A stretch of 64,000 nucleotides of DNA from Mesocentrotus franciscanus (lineage: Eukaryota; Echinodermata; Echinoidea; Camarodonta; Strongylocentrotidae): assembly GCA_037976565.1 (NCBI GenBank), contig CP137672.1, positions 26,500,877 to 26,564,876 on the forward strand. The letters are read 5' to 3'. The translations under genes and the position numbers were made by a program. The notes beneath the pieces are model-generated. The model made no database searches, had not been told where the DNA came from, and saw nothing but the letters and a program-made list of their open reading frames with translations. Below are positions 12,261-25,420 of this stretch, piece by piece. How positions within the stretch are numbered: the stretch's first letter is position 1; each line of letters begins with the position of its first letter.

Positions 12261-12940
12261 GCGCTAGTGAGTTTTCGTTGTTTAATTAGTAAACTCATAA
12301 TATTGCAAATTGTGTATAAAGGAATGCAAAATTACAACATCAAGCCAAGACATCTTGACCATCTTATCACGGGTCACTATTCAAACACGGCTAGGAATAT
12401 TGGATGATTATTATCATCCATTTCGATGTAGAACAAGTCGAAAATTTACCATTTCTTTATAATGTGTAACAACATTTTGTCTCCGTTTATGAATTCTTCA
12501 TTACATTAAAATTCTCAAAAGTTATTACAAAAACCATCGATCAAATGTTTATGGTTGTCATTTCTTGACGTACCCTGAAGATTTTGTCCCTCGATAAAAT
12601 ATTTCCTTGAGAGTCGAGTAATTACTTCGTTAAAAGCTACAAGACAATTCAAATTAAGATACACGATATTTAAAAAACTCAACTAGACTTCAATAGACTT
12701 GTCTAAATGTTTAGAATAACTCTGTCCCTTCTCTTCCTATGCTCTTATTCTATCTTTCTTTCATCCTAACCTATTGTTTGTATGCATCACTTCATAATTA
12801 TTGTGTGTATTCTTATTTACATTCTTAAAAAGCTTAGGCTTAAGATGACCCCTTTTCTGTATATACCATGTCGTTATCATACATATAAAGTTATAAGATG
12901 GTAAATGTAAATATGTGAATGTATATGGAGTAAATAACAT

Positions 12941-12974
12941 CAAATCAAATCAAATCAAATCAAATCAAATCAAA
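12941..12974. repeat. CAAAT pentanucleotide repeat
   Basis: Six to seven near-perfect tandem CAAAT units. Confidence 0.95.
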
Positions 12975-13489
12975 CTTAATTAATGGCATCTACTGATACT
13001 CCGATACTTGCTCAGGGCTTTTTTTTTCGTCGAAAGTACAGGGTTAAGATTAGGGTTGCAACTGGTTTTAAAACAAAATTTAGATTTAGGGTTATTTGTT
13101 GGGGTTAGATATAGTTTAGGATCCAGGGATGAAGTACAAAATTCGGCGAGTGTAGGAAATTACCGCGAAGCAATTGTCACAGGAGCAAGTTCCTAAGTTC
13201 CTAAGTTCATAAGGTTCATCTTGACAACCATTAACTGCACATGAACATCACATACATGCAAGATCTTCGTTTTTCTGCCGAAGGCGAACCATCTTTCCAC
13301 AGCTTATTGCTTCCGTCTCTCAATGACCTCGGCTTTCCTGCTTCGAGCTAAAATTAAAACTAGAAAAATCAACATGTCCCTAGGAAAATCATTAGCTGAC
13401 GGATGTACGCAGGTTACCCAAGGTACACAAGCGAATGATTCAAACCAGGGGTAACACAGGAAAACAGGTGTAATCATCGGTTGAATGTC

Positions 13490-14000
13490 ATTTTTCCGAA
13501 GATTCATAATTCCGAAAATGAAATACTCCTTTATCATTTTGATAATGATATTAATTTTGTTTATCCATGGAAGTTTCATCAGCTTCAATGTTGTTATTCC
13601 TAAGGGGCCTGCAATTATTATTACCCTAACGACTGCCAGGTACCGATTTAATACACCTGGGTGGAAAGTGGGAAATGTGCAATAATATGTCTTGCCAAAG
13701 GGCGTTAGTGCCGGGCTGGAATTCGAACTCTCAATCCTTGGATTGAGAGTCAAGTGAATGAATATAGATCACGACACCTCCACGATAACATTTTCGGAAT
13801 TACGAACCTTCGGAATAACCAGGGAGGTGAGACAATAACAAACGTTCGGTACTATCAGGGAGATCCCTGGTATAATGCACCTTCGGAGTAATGCAACAAA
13901 CAATCGAAATTATTTTATTTTCGGAATCATGAACCCCCTCGTATGTGAAAAAGTTTTTTTATTTCGGAACTATGAACCTTCGGAATTTTCGGGGAAAAAA
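13490..14000. repeat. Region with reiterated TTCGGAA motifs, split by a SINE
   Basis: Motifs of the type TTCGGAATNATGAACC and their reverse complements recur at 13494, 13515, 13793, 13808, 13838, 13872, 13918, 13963 and 13978 (approximate starts). They lie on both sides of the tRNA-derived SINE at 13530-13785. The arrangement suggests an older element with reiterated TTCGG ends that was interrupted by the SINE. Its boundaries and superfamily are not determinable by eye. Confidence 0.5.
13530..13785 (-). mobile_element. tRNA-derived SINE, copy 2
   Basis: On the minus strand the tRNA-like head at about 13785-13715 has a B-box-like GAGTTCGAATTCC and a degraded A box. It is followed by GCCCTTTGGCAAGACAT, a TTTCCACCCAGGTG-type segment and a GGTACCTGGCAG segment. 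The tail shares AAACTTCC.TGG.TAAACAAA with the copy at 38020, which marks these two as one subfamily. A 149-codon minus-strand frame covering it starts at TTG and is an artefact. Confidence 0.8.
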
Positions 14001-14475
14001 AAAAACCTTTGGAAGAACGAGTGGCCCTGCATCATCAACCCTAAGCCTCCTTCCTATCCGTTTCTTCCAATTCCGAGGATCTTGTTCATAAAGGTGAAGA
14101 CAGAAAGAGTATTATTATCCGTCCTTCCAAGTCAAACCGTTTTCTTCTCCCCATGATCGTCGCAGCGCGTCAACACGGATGTAATTACTCGTTCGTTGCA
14201 TGATTGGGGGAGCGCCACCGATTTTACTCCATGGATAAAAATGATAAATACAACGCCATTATTGGGGGTAGAGGGGTTAGTCTGCAAGCACAGACTCTAA
14301 TTTGATACTATTCTACAATTCCTAAAGCCTTGAGCAGAGCCTAGATCTGTCAGCTTCTGGCTGTGTAAAAGGGCGGCTAAAGAACGGATAGTGCAGACAC
14401 TGCTACGCACGACTGGTATGGGTTTGTGCCTGCAAACTATGGAGGGGTCGTGGTGTCTGCTTTCACAATTCCATT

Positions 14476-14519
14476 TCTCCCTCTCCCCTCTCCCCTCTCT
14501 CTCTCTCTCTCTCTCTCTT
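14476..14519. repeat. CT microsatellite
   Basis: Dinucleotide CT tract preceded by CTCCCCT units. Confidence 0.95.
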
Positions 14520-15194
14520 CTCTCCCCTCTTTATCCGTTTTTTGATTGGGAACATGTGCCCCCGTACCCTGGATACGCCACTCATAGCAAGGTGTATTGA
14601 TCTTTTACTAGGCCTTAAATCGGGAGAGGTTATACGTCGGCTGGATACGTCACTTTATACTTACATCCAGACTAAACATCCCATTTAATTGTTTTAAAGA
14701 TATATTAGGTTTTTTCAAAAGTCATCAGCATTTTAGTTTATCCTTTATTTAGAAATAGGACCGCATTATAATCCAATATATTTCTACATCATCCTTTATT
14801 TTGTAATCCACGAATAATCAAAACGTCTCTTAATTCCTCTAACGACAATTCCTCTAACGACTTTCACGTTTTAAATCTGTCGTCCTTGTTAGAAATTGAA
14901 CACGTTTGGGGCTGAGGAAATTGGGAAGATTGGTGAGGAAACAGAGGGGGTCAGTGTGGAGCCCGATGGTGCCTAGATGGGGGCTTCTTCTCATTACACT
15001 GGTGTAATTATAAGTGTAAATGGGGACAAGGTTTAGTTGGTTACAGTTGAATGATATATAGATCCATCTTCTCTGCAGTACAAGCACGAAGGATGATAGG
15101 CGGGTGCACCATGCAGTGTGTGAAATCATAGTCATAATTTGTTTACTCGTTTGTTGTATGTTCTTTGTTTTAAGTATCTTGAAAGTGTCAAATC

Positions 15195-15234
15195 AATAAT
15201 AATAATAATAATAATAATGATAATAATAATAATA
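15195..15234. repeat. AAT microsatellite
   Basis: Tandem AAT trinucleotides with one ATG interruption. Confidence 0.95.
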
Positions 15235-16167
15235 GTAAAAATAATAGTCCTAGTCCATTGACAAAAAAATGCTGAATTTTTAGCGGTGACGCTAAAATAT
15301 TTTGATTTGCAAGGAGGGCGATAGTGTTGGACAAAATTTAGCCGTCAATTAGCCCAAAATTTCCACCAAACAAGACAAAAAGCAATTTCCCCCGATTTTA
15401 GATAATCTACCAAGAGTCAAGGAACGAACCAGGTCCTTAGATCTTAAAGTTTGCAAACATGGCTTGAACATATACAATTTGCGACAAAAATATAATGTTT
15501 GCTGACAGAATTTTGTTTAATGGGGGGCACAGGGGTGTGACACCCATTGCCTTGGGTGGTGCGAAGGTGTGATTATCTCTCATTACATTGGAGTAATTAG
15601 TTAGCGCGAGGTTTCATTTATTTTTAATTGAATAACAACGGATCGGTCACACCCTATCAGAATAATAGCCGCCATTTTAAGAATGGAATGATGCCTAGGT
15701 GTTGCGCTCTGTTGCAACAAATTCATCTCGATATTATGCATGGTATGCGTAACTCTTAATTGAATATCAAAAAGCACGGGTATGGTAAACGAACTCCATA
15801 TAGTTGCAGCAGTAAATCGGTGTTCCTAATTAGAAACAATACCAGTAACCGGTACCCGTGCCTGATTTATGAGGTGATCTGTCGTTACTTTGTGACAGGC
15901 AATATGGTGTAGCACGCAGCCACGAGAATAAACGAACTATCAATTTTCGAAAATAAATTAGGATGAGATTTAACTGGTTAATTGGCATGATTGGAGCTGA
16001 AAGATGACTTGATCCTATCTGATCATCACTGTCGCGAAAGGGGTTAGCGATTTTATGAAATAATCCCTCTTTTCATTAAACCTATCCACATAATTATCAC
16101 GGTAACTCTAAACAGTGGCATACCTATACGGGGGCAGAGGGTACCGTGCTGCCCCAGACTGCCGAAC

Positions 16168-16169
<2 letters not shown>

Positions 16170-16199
<30 letters not shown>
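16170..16199. repeat. GA microsatellite
   Basis: Pure GA dinucleotide tract next to a G run. Confidence 0.95.
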
Positions 16200-16203
<4 letters not shown>

Positions 16204-16717
16204 ACAAAGGACAGTGGAAGGCAACGTGAAAAGAACATGAAAATAGCCACCCTACACCCCCACACACACCCCTCAATAGAATGGCCTTCGTCCCTCGCAT
16301 TTCACCATCTCATGCATCTATAAGACACGTGCCCCCCCCCTCCGACATCAGTACCCATCCTCAATTTCTAGACCTAAATTTACGCCACTGAACTAACTAA
16401 AGGACCACCCAAACAATAAATTGTGGTTTATAAACCAATTTTAAGGTTGGCCACACCTATCAGGCGATTAGAATGCAAATAAATCTATATTTACTCTTCA
16501 ACAATTAAGATTGAGATTTGGGCAATAGTCTGCATTAATTGAGATATGGGAAAGGCACTCCTTGAAATTGTTGTTTAGGATGGCAACGTTACCAAAAGTG
16601 ATTTTTCAATAAAATTACATTAGCGATGGCTATTGGCCTGTACACAGCTACCTCATAAGTTACGGAATTCGGTATGATGTATGGAATTATAATGGGGAAA
16701 TGTGATGAATTACAAAG

Positions 16718-16970
16718 GGATTTAGGAACAATGAGACCTATACGAGCCGGTAGCACAACAATAGGGACTTTTCGATTTGCACGTCGACAAAGTGGATTGC
16801 TACGTGTGACGTCATTAGGGACTTTTAGATTTAGACGACGAGAGCGTGGACTGACGCGTGTGCCCGGCAGTGCCTTAAAAGGACATCACACGTAGCAGTC
16901 CACTATGTCGACGTGCAAATCGAAAAGTCCCCATTCACCGAGCTAGGTGTCCCTTCATTGTTCCCTTTAA
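16718..16970. mobile_element. Foldback element with internal tandem motif
   Basis: The left half (AGGAACAATGA, then GGGACTTTTCGATTTGCACG, GTCGACAAAGTGGA, TGCTACGTGTGA) is matched in inverted order on the right. The right half, reverse-complemented, gives GGGAACAATGA, GGGACTTTTCGATTTGCACG, GTCGACATAGTGGA and TGCTACGTGTGA. The left arm also contains a diverged second copy of the same block (GGGACTTTTAGATTTAGACG). That produces a repetitive Arg-rich 73-codon frame (16674-16895), which is an artefact. The ends AAGGGATTTAGGAACAATGA and the inverted TTTAAAGGGAACAATGA are consistent with a non-autonomous DNA transposon. Confidence 0.82.
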
Positions 16971-16994
16971 AAAAAAACTCTTTCCTCCCCCTTC

Positions 16995-16995
16995 A

Positions 16996-17026
<31 letters not shown>

Positions 17027-17054
17027 CCTCTCCCTCTCGTTATATATCTGTGGG

Positions 17055-17086
<32 letters not shown>
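16995..17086. repeat. Compound CT microsatellite
   Basis: Two CT tracts (about 16995-17037 and 17057-17086) are separated by a short unique spacer, directly right of the foldback element. Confidence 0.95.
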
Positions 17087-17089
<3 letters not shown>

Positions 17090-17446
17090 TCATTATCCGA
17101 TTCATTTCATTCAGTCATTCATTAGTCAACAACAACTTAGATTAAAAAAAAAAATTATAGTTGATTCTTCACCATTTCCTCATTATCAATGAGCGCATTG
17201 TACATTAAATAGCGAAATACGCTGGACATAGGCATATATAGAATTAGAAAATCGATCAGGAAATAAGCACTTTGACAGTGTTTCCTTATTTTGAAAAAAG
17301 CTTATGAAACAGAGAGCATGAAAATACAATATACTGGTCGATGACTGTAGTTTCATGATTACGTGATTACAACCTTGAAATATACACGTATACCAGCTAC
17401 TTCAGTCTGCATTGAAGGCACAAACCCTTGTCAGTATACGTATTAA

Positions 17447-17640
17447 AGGGGAAGTTCACCCTGATTTTAACTTGGTTTTAATACAAGCAGACAAATGAGA
17501 GAAACAGGTCAGTGAAAGTTTGAGCAAAAAAGATTAAAAATAAGAAAGTTGTAAATCGTTGAAGGTGTAATCGAGCAAACACAAATTGGCAACTCTGTCA
17601 CGTATCTTGCGAGCTCCTCTCTCATTTGCCCTGGACTATA
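17447..17640. mobile_element. Partial TTAA-type element, left end
   Basis: The segment begins TTAAAGGGGAAGTTCACCCT, resembling the ends of the TTAA-bounded elements elsewhere here. It continues with GTCAGTGAAAGTTTGAGC and TTGGCAACTCTGT(C/A)ACG. The last two blocks recur near 51430-51530. No matching inverted right end was found nearby, so this copy appears truncated. Confidence 0.6.
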
Positions 17641-18716
17641 AAACTTTAAAAATCTATAATTTTCAATCATAAAAATTATATTCAACCTAAATATTAGGAA
17701 AATGTAAGATAATGACTTTACCATATGGGGGAGGGATGCAGAGCATGCATAAGGTTTGTTTGTCATAAAAGTATCATTTACCCAAGTACTGAAAGAAAGA
17801 TAGAAATAGACATTTGTATAAGCTCCATGTATTAATCGGGGGAGGTGACGAAGTAACACACCATTATAGTTTCAGTCAAGATGCTGTTCAAGATGATAGT
17901 GCTTACATCAGTAGGTTACTTTATTTTCATGGACCTTCTACAACCATGGACCTGCTACTACCAAGGATATACAACAAGGATTTGCCACAGTCCCTACCTC
18001 CTTTGTGGTTATATAGATTTGTAGTATAGCCTCGGTCCATGTTTATAACGGCTCAGAGTCTGACTATCATTGCACCTGGGGAAGACTATTATCTCTTTCG
18101 TTAAGCTCCTTCACCTCCTCAAAGCCATTATCCATCATGATGATCAATACCTGAACTGATTGGCTTTAAAAAGGGACCTGTTCCTTTAACGGGACGTACC
18201 AGTGAGTTATATACGGACCGGACAATTATAGGGCCACTGTCAATGGACTATGAACCAAGATAATCTAGACGTAAATAACACGTTAGTACAATTTAATATC
18301 TTCATCACTAAGCCACTACTATCTTATTAGCTTACACGGTGATCCGTTGCTAATGTCCACTACTGTCTGGGGGAAAACAGGTATGTTTTAAAGCCCGTCT
18401 GCACTAGTTTGGCCAGGAGGGATTAGACCACCCTGTTGGTCACTGACAGGTGGTTATCTCATCAACTCAGCTCTCAATTAACATACTAAAAAGAGGATCA
18501 CGGGGACCAACGGGCACCGCTTAGGCATTATTTTCTATATAGAGGGAGCAAGTAGCTACAAGTATAGTGCAGTGGGGCTTTAAAAACATTTTTGTTATAA
18601 TTATAAGAGAAGGGGGATGCGTCTCGGAGTAAAACTTTTCAGGAGCTACCAACAACTGGATCGCCTGATATACATACATGTTGGAAATTACATGATGCTA
18701 TTGCTGCTAAATAAGA

Positions 18717-18740
18717 AAGAGAGAGAGAGAGAGAGAGAGG
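18717..18740. repeat. GA microsatellite in a purine-rich stretch
   Basis: A GA tract starts a purine-rich region that runs to about 18980 and contains a poly-G run near 18924-18931. Frames here are repetitive and not coding. Confidence 0.9.
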
Positions 18741-19715
18741 GGAGGGGTGTGGGTGGGGCTATAGGAAGAAAGAGAAGGGAGAGGGGGAGAGACAGATCGA
18801 CAGAGAAGGAAAATAAAGAGAGAGGGGGTCAAAGGCATGCATATAACGAGGACAACGAGAAAGAGAGAGAGAAAGAGAAAATCAGATAGCGGGCACGGGG
18901 TAGGGGAGGTAGGTGGGTGGGTGGGGGGGGGGTGCAGACAGATAGGCAAAAACAGAGGAAGGGAAGAGAAGGGGCTGGAGCGGAGAAGATGATTTTCATA
19001 TGATCATTATAATGCGTTCTATTCATTTTAATGCTAACGTAGCCACACTAAATTTCCACCCCTTCCTTTCAATATATCGAACACTGTCCAAAATTACATC
19101 GGAATTCATATTCAACTGAATACAAACACCATCTGACGATAGGTATATTACAGGGAACGATTTAATTACATTACACCTGTTGCGTGCGACGCATACCTGT
19201 CTGGTGATTTGACATACTGATGTCGCGATGAGATAGATTAATCCCCGCGAGAAATTGCTTCATCATAATTTAATAGCCACAGGGCCTATACGTGCAGGTG
19301 TGAATAAATAATTGCAATCCCAATCAATTCGTCTAAGGTTTGTTTCAAATGGTTTATTATTTGTATACACGCCCATTATTTTGTAAACAGATGATGTCAA
19401 TAAATAGCTGGAATTTGTAAACAAATAAAACAAGCATGCTGTGATAGAAATATTTACAGACGCTCACTCGGCTGAAAAATGTCGCATACCATACACATGG
19501 AAGCGAAAGCCAGGAATATGTCGCCTCAATTGCAATGTACAATATTCACATTTTCAAGTAATGCAGCACGTGTTGAAATATTCATTTGCCATAACAAATC
19601 AACATACCCATCCGTATGTGTGTTAAGAATGCCATACCATATGAAACGTGCGAAGCTGTGGAATACACACTCCGTTATTTAGTACTGTACGATGAGTGTA
19701 TGTGAGGTACTGGTT

Positions 19716-19827
<112 letters not shown>

Positions 19828-21452
19828 GTAGTGATGAATGGACATGTATACTGAAAGTACGAATTACTAACCTGAAATTATATTTAAAGCTTTTTGTTTT
19901 GCATTCGACAATAATATGTCTCTGTTCACTGCTTTTCTTCGATTTTGTAGTTCAATTCATCTATCATTAGAAATATGTGAGGTTCTTTGATATTTTTCTA
20001 TACGAAATCAAGGAATCAACGATGGATGCCTTTTTTTCTGGGTATTTTTCTCCAACAATTATTGTTCATCTTTTTGAGTGGATGACAGTCAGACAATTGT
20101 AAATGTAAACTAACGCTTATTGTTATTTCAAGCATTACAAAAGGTATTGGCTGTACAGGAACAAAACAAAAATACAATTTTATGATGTGTACTACGAGAA
20201 TGGAACTTTTAGAACTTAACTCACAGACATAATTATACCAAAAATATTATAATGTCATATATATTTATTTTCACCAATCATCCATAACATTGAGCAACAA
20301 TAACAAACGCACCCTGCGAATCCTCCTTATTATAACAAAACCAGATAGCAAATCACTGAATACAATAACTTCTCCAATCTTTCAATTCACGTTTTACATG
20401 GATACAATACACACATGTATTAATTGACAAACATAACCTACTTCCTAATAAGGTGAAAGGTACTTTGAAAACAATCTATTCATTCTCATTTGTGAGTGTT
20501 GACAAGCAGATTAGCAAAATTAGCAAAGAAAAGGGCTATTAATTAGGAAATTATCCATCCATCTTTATAAAGAAAATTAAAGTCAAAATTTGTTAGAGGT
20601 GGCAAATTATGTCCCCCTACATAATTATACGCTAGTTATGATTTATATCGCATTTGCTTCTTTGGCAATATCTGCTCATTTTCATCCCATTTGATTTGAT
20701 TAATACCTAAATAAAACTAACTGTGATTTCAACGACAAGATCCTCAAACAGCGCCTCAAGAAAATCTGGAGATTTTCCAACAGTGTGATTGACATTACAG
20801 TTGATGTAATCAAGGTAATTGAAATCTCATGCTATATTAATCGTACCCCATTGTTTTCACTTTTCAAGACGCGATGTCCAAAATAATACAGAATAATAAG
20901 CTATCACACCCTATATTTTCGCTTATGTTTCTTTCCAGGCTATTAACGAAATAACCTTGATTCTTAATAGCGCTGTTATTGATTGATTGGTTTGGCAATC
21001 CTTCCTCGGATCTATGAAAAGGAACCAGGCATCACGGAAAATGATTTTGGACCATCTCCAGTAAGAAGTTTAGTACCCCTTTCCCCTTATCATGTCTTTT
21101 TCAAAGAGTGTGCCAACTAAACAGATAACGTATTTCCTTCTGAAAATATCATCTGTTATCACACATCACCTGTGCGTATTATATCCTCATGCAAACTTCA
21201 ATGCAGCTTGATTCTGATGTGCCTACACGGTCATCATATAGATATCTATTTGGGCAATTCATTATTTTCAAGGATTGAGGTTTCGAAGGCTTTGTCGTTG
21301 AAATCCGTAAGATTCGCCCAATACTTGGTCAGACACAGTTGGGTTTATTTAGGTATCAATCAAGGCTAAGTTACTGGACCCCCCATTTCTCCTTCTCGCT
21401 CATTCCCTCCCCCTCTCTATGTCTCTCTGTGTCCCTCTGTCTGTCTCTCCGT

Positions 21453-21643
21453 GTATATATATATATATATATATCACTCTCTCTCAAGTTATGATCTACC
21501 TTTCTCTTTCTCTCTTCATCATGATCACTCACATTGTTCTAGCTCTCTCTTTCTCTCACTCTTCCTCCCTCTCTGTTCCTTCCTCTGTATTGAAGCAATA
21601 CCGGAGCTGTCCAATCTCTGTCTGTCCGTCTTTATCGCTCTCG

Positions 21644-21675
<32 letters not shown>

Positions 21676-21676
21676 A
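21453..21676. repeat. TA and CT microsatellites
   Basis: A TA tract (21453-21474) and a CT tract (about 21648-21675) are joined by pyrimidine-rich sequence. Confidence 0.92.
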
Positions 21677-22487
21677 GCTTGGGGAGGGGGTGCCCAAAAT
21701 GCTTACCAAAAGCAAAAACAAACAGATTGCTGTGAATCATAAAATAGTAGGGACAAACGCGTCGAAAAGAGCCCCCCTCGCTAACTATGTACTTTGTATA
21801 GGCTAATGCAATAAGGAAACCATATTGTTTCATGGTTAACAATATCATGAAAATGATGAATAGATATCTTACCGTGCATTTGACGACGATGCTTCGTTGT
21901 ACCTTTAACTGGACCATGTTTTCCTATGTACCTTGAAATGCGATCCCTCGATAAATGAATGACCAAATCCTCAATGTAAATATTACGAGGTGCGATAGTC
22001 CACAAATCGCGTAAGATTTTATGAAATATTTCCCCCAAAGATGAAAAATGTGCGTTCCTGTTATAGCCTCACATGGGTATATATTGCACAGGATGAAGCT
22101 AATTTGGTGCTGGAAGAAAGGAAGTTTTCCCTTTTTTGTCGAGAGCGCAAGGATTGAATCCTATCAGTTTTGAAGACTTGGACCAGACGACAGCTTGTTT
22201 GCAAATGAATCTCGATATGCGCTTTGTTGATCGTCGCTGTTATTGTTATGCAGCGAGAGAGCTGAGAAAAAGTAGGCGGTCGCAAGTACTACACGTGTTC
22301 AGGTCAGCTGATAACTAGTCTCGTCTTCCAGACTCTACTACACCGTTTTATATCCATGGGATTTTATTACCATCTACCTTCCTTTAAAATTATGCAACTT
22401 AGATTTGAGATCATGACAAAATGTCAACTTCAAATATTATCAGCAGAGGCTAGAATTCGCAGAGATGTTGGTGACTGCAGAGAATGA

Positions 22488-22491
<4 letters not shown>

Positions 22492-22521
<30 letters not shown>
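22492..22521. repeat. GA microsatellite
   Basis: Pure GA tract. A short GTTT tetranucleotide repeat lies at about 22641-22665. Confidence 0.95.
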
Positions 22522-22525
<4 letters not shown>

Positions 22526-23278
22526 GAAAGAAGAAAAACCAATATGACATAATTTATGGTATATACATTTTTTTAAAGTGTGCCCCCCAAACGGCTCCCC
22601 AATTGAAATTTTCGACTGAATAGGCCCTTTTTTCCTTCTTTTTGTTTGTTTGTTTGTTTGTTTGCTTGCCTGCTTGTCTGCCAGTTCTTTAGTGAAAATC
22701 CATGTATAATATGATATTTTGCCACTTGCTTTTCAAGATACCCTTCCCCTCCTTTACAGAATTCCGGATCTGCCCCTGCCATCCTTAACTTATAACTTGT
22801 CAATACTTTAAACTCAGTCTTCAACCTGACACATCTAGGGATCTTCTTTCAGGTATTTTGGAGAAACTATACCATACTATTTATACAGTGAGTGGAAGGC
22901 AGTGCATTTTCAAAAATGAGGAATGAAGACTTAGACTACGTTTACGCAGTACATGTAGTCTTATCTCTGTACACGAGTCTGTCGAAATGAGAAAATTCTC
23001 CCTTTGTTACGGATTTTATCATGCGAGATAAAATTTTTGGGAATTCCAAGTTCTGGTCAAAAGCGAAACAAGCATTTACACCAACTTTGTTAAACCGCAA
23101 AATTATGATTTCTGCTGGTCAATTGAACTATTTGTTAAGTAATTGTGAACTTGATTATTCTCGCTTAATGTTGGGACAAAGTCATGGTTATATACTGATT
23201 ATAAGCCTAGTATTGGTGACAAGTTTAATTATTAATACAAATTATTTTTTATTAGGTTGTCCTAATATTTTATGTTAT

Positions 23279-23312
23279 TTTAAAGGCATCGTTTAACAAT
23301 GTTAAATCTGAG
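23279..23312. mobile_element. Fragment of a TTAA-type element end
   Basis: TTAAAGGCATCGTTTAACA followed by TGTTAAATCTGAG closely matches the left end of the complete element at 63544-63927. The rest of that element is absent, so this is a truncated copy. Confidence 0.7.
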
Positions 23313-24879
23313 TACGCCCCTGCTTTATGTACTCTGATCATTCCACTAATTGTTAATATATCTGGCAACCGAATCTTTTAATTGAGATGTAGAAGGTGCT
23401 AGTTTTTAATTATCATTGCTAAAAGGCCGTGAACAGCAAATATTTGAAAGTCTACAAATGACGTAATGAGAAGGTTCAGAAGAAAATAATCATATTGTTA
23501 TAAAATTAGCTGGGCGGGGGCTCTGTTTGGGCATTTAATGAGAAGATATAAAGAGAAAGTACAATATAATCTGAAAAAGCACGAGATAGTCAATAAAGTG
23601 ATTGTGAATGCTGTGGTATAGTTTCTAATGCGTCATTTTCTTTATAGTTCCTTCCGCGGCGATATATATCACTGCTTCACGAGAAAAAAAATCTGGATCT
23701 TTCTCAATAGATACAAAAGTCTATTCTTTCGAGTCATACCCGTGAACTTGCAGGAAAACAACGGTTTTCCCCCACCGTCGGACAATCGTTATAAATGAAA
23801 TGACTATGTGGAATAAAATGAGGTAAACATATGGATTTGCATCCGTTTAATTCATTTTGTTCTAAGAATGTTTATGATAAATTAAGAATTTCATCGTGGT
23901 CATATGTATCCAAAGTATAATGCCATGCCCATAATCATGAATTCTGAAAAGTGTTCCATAACATCATCTGATATAACATCTGATAATAAAAGATCTAAGG
24001 AGCTTGTAGTATAGGTTCATAAGGTTCATATCTATTGTCCATTTAAAAATGGAAATTCGTGGTATTAACATGGTATATGGATACACAAATAAACGTATAC
24101 GTTCATACAAAAATGACAAATTTCAATAAAATAATTTTGAGTTGACAGAAAATAAAAATAATCTAACATAAATATGTAGGCCTATATTTATGTTTGATTA
24201 ACTAGATTGTGAGAGGTTTCTGTTATTTTTGTTTAGGGGTGAAAGGTACAATGCTGTGAAAAATAGGCCTATTCTGAAGAAGAAAAAAAAACGACAACAA
24301 AAGCATCAAATCAAACTGGTTTGTTTCAATTCTGACATCACAGCTAGTGCGGAATGTTTGAGCGTATTATCATGCGCGGATATGGGACAAACGCCCCTTT
24401 TAAAAACAAAAGGCATAATGTGAATGGTGGGGGTAGCAGCTTGTCATAGATTTCTGGAGTTAAAAAAAAAAAAAACACCACTAATATGTCAAAATACTGA
24501 TGATCTTTCTTCTCTCTCTCCCGTAAGGTTATTTCGGAGCTATCCCCCCCCGGGCATGCGAATCCTCGATCTACCCCTGTGTAATAGTGGCCGTTTTTAG
24601 CAAGTAACATACCATGTACAACAAAGATTGTCCAGGAAGCCGACATAAACTGCAGGTACCTTTTTTCAGCACGTTATTATTATGTTGTACTGAAGCATTG
24701 ATAATTAAATTTCTCAAACAAAAGCTTGACCGGTCGTCCTATATATCAAGTTTAAACGTACCGGCACAAGCCCTGCAAAAGATAGTAAAAATTCGAAGCC
24801 TATTTTACCCTCAAATTCTATGAAGATGACATAATGGTTTGTTTGTACACAGGGATTTGGTCTTTTAACGATGTCTTTA

Positions 24880-25420
24880 CACTGCACACACGAAGTTTCA
24901 TTGTATTTAAAACCGCGTGGAAAAGTATGTTTCCATAGCTGAAAATAAGTCTTCTCTGCATTGTAAGTGCAGTTTCATCGTTTCTTTTTCATGGCTGGGG
25001 TACGGTTTTCATAAATATACTAAGTTTAATGTAATCCTGAAAAACTTTGGTGTAAAATCATGATGTAAACATAGTGTTTTCCTAAAAAAGTATGTTTCTA
25101 TAGCTAACAAAAGGGTTCTCCGTAGTCTTATCGTGTTCATAGGAAACTTGTATGTAAATTTTGCAGAATTACACCATGTAGGTCAATTGGTGTAATTCTG
25201 AAAACTGTGGTGTAAATAAACGATGAAAACAGGGTATAATACTGAAAAAATACCTCTATGTTCTTTAATACGAGTTATTATGCAATAAAGTAAAGTTTCA
25301 TCGCTTTTTCATGGTGGTAAACTCGAAGGGACATTTTTCAGAATTAAACCATTTCTTGGTGTCATTTTGAAAGGTTTAGTGCCAAAAATAGTGTTATCAT
25401 GATGTTTTCCTTATAAACTT
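24880..25420. repeat. Degenerate tandem array
   Basis: Recurring blocks include GTTTCATCG(TTT)CTTTTTCATGG at 24971 and 25289, AAAGTATGTTTC.ATAGCT at about 24922 and 25088, and TGGTGTAA(A/T) near 25049, 25190 and 25210. Their order indicates old head-to-tail duplication with units of roughly 160-200 bp and considerable divergence. Confidence 0.55.

Noticed and set aside
13304..13753. A 149-codon minus-strand frame
   Set aside because: It starts at TTG and runs through the tRNA-derived SINE. A similar frame at 37914-38189 exists only because the same SINE is there.
23021..23296. A 91-codon ATG frame
   Set aside because: No recognisable domain, and its end overlaps a truncated transposon terminus at 23279.
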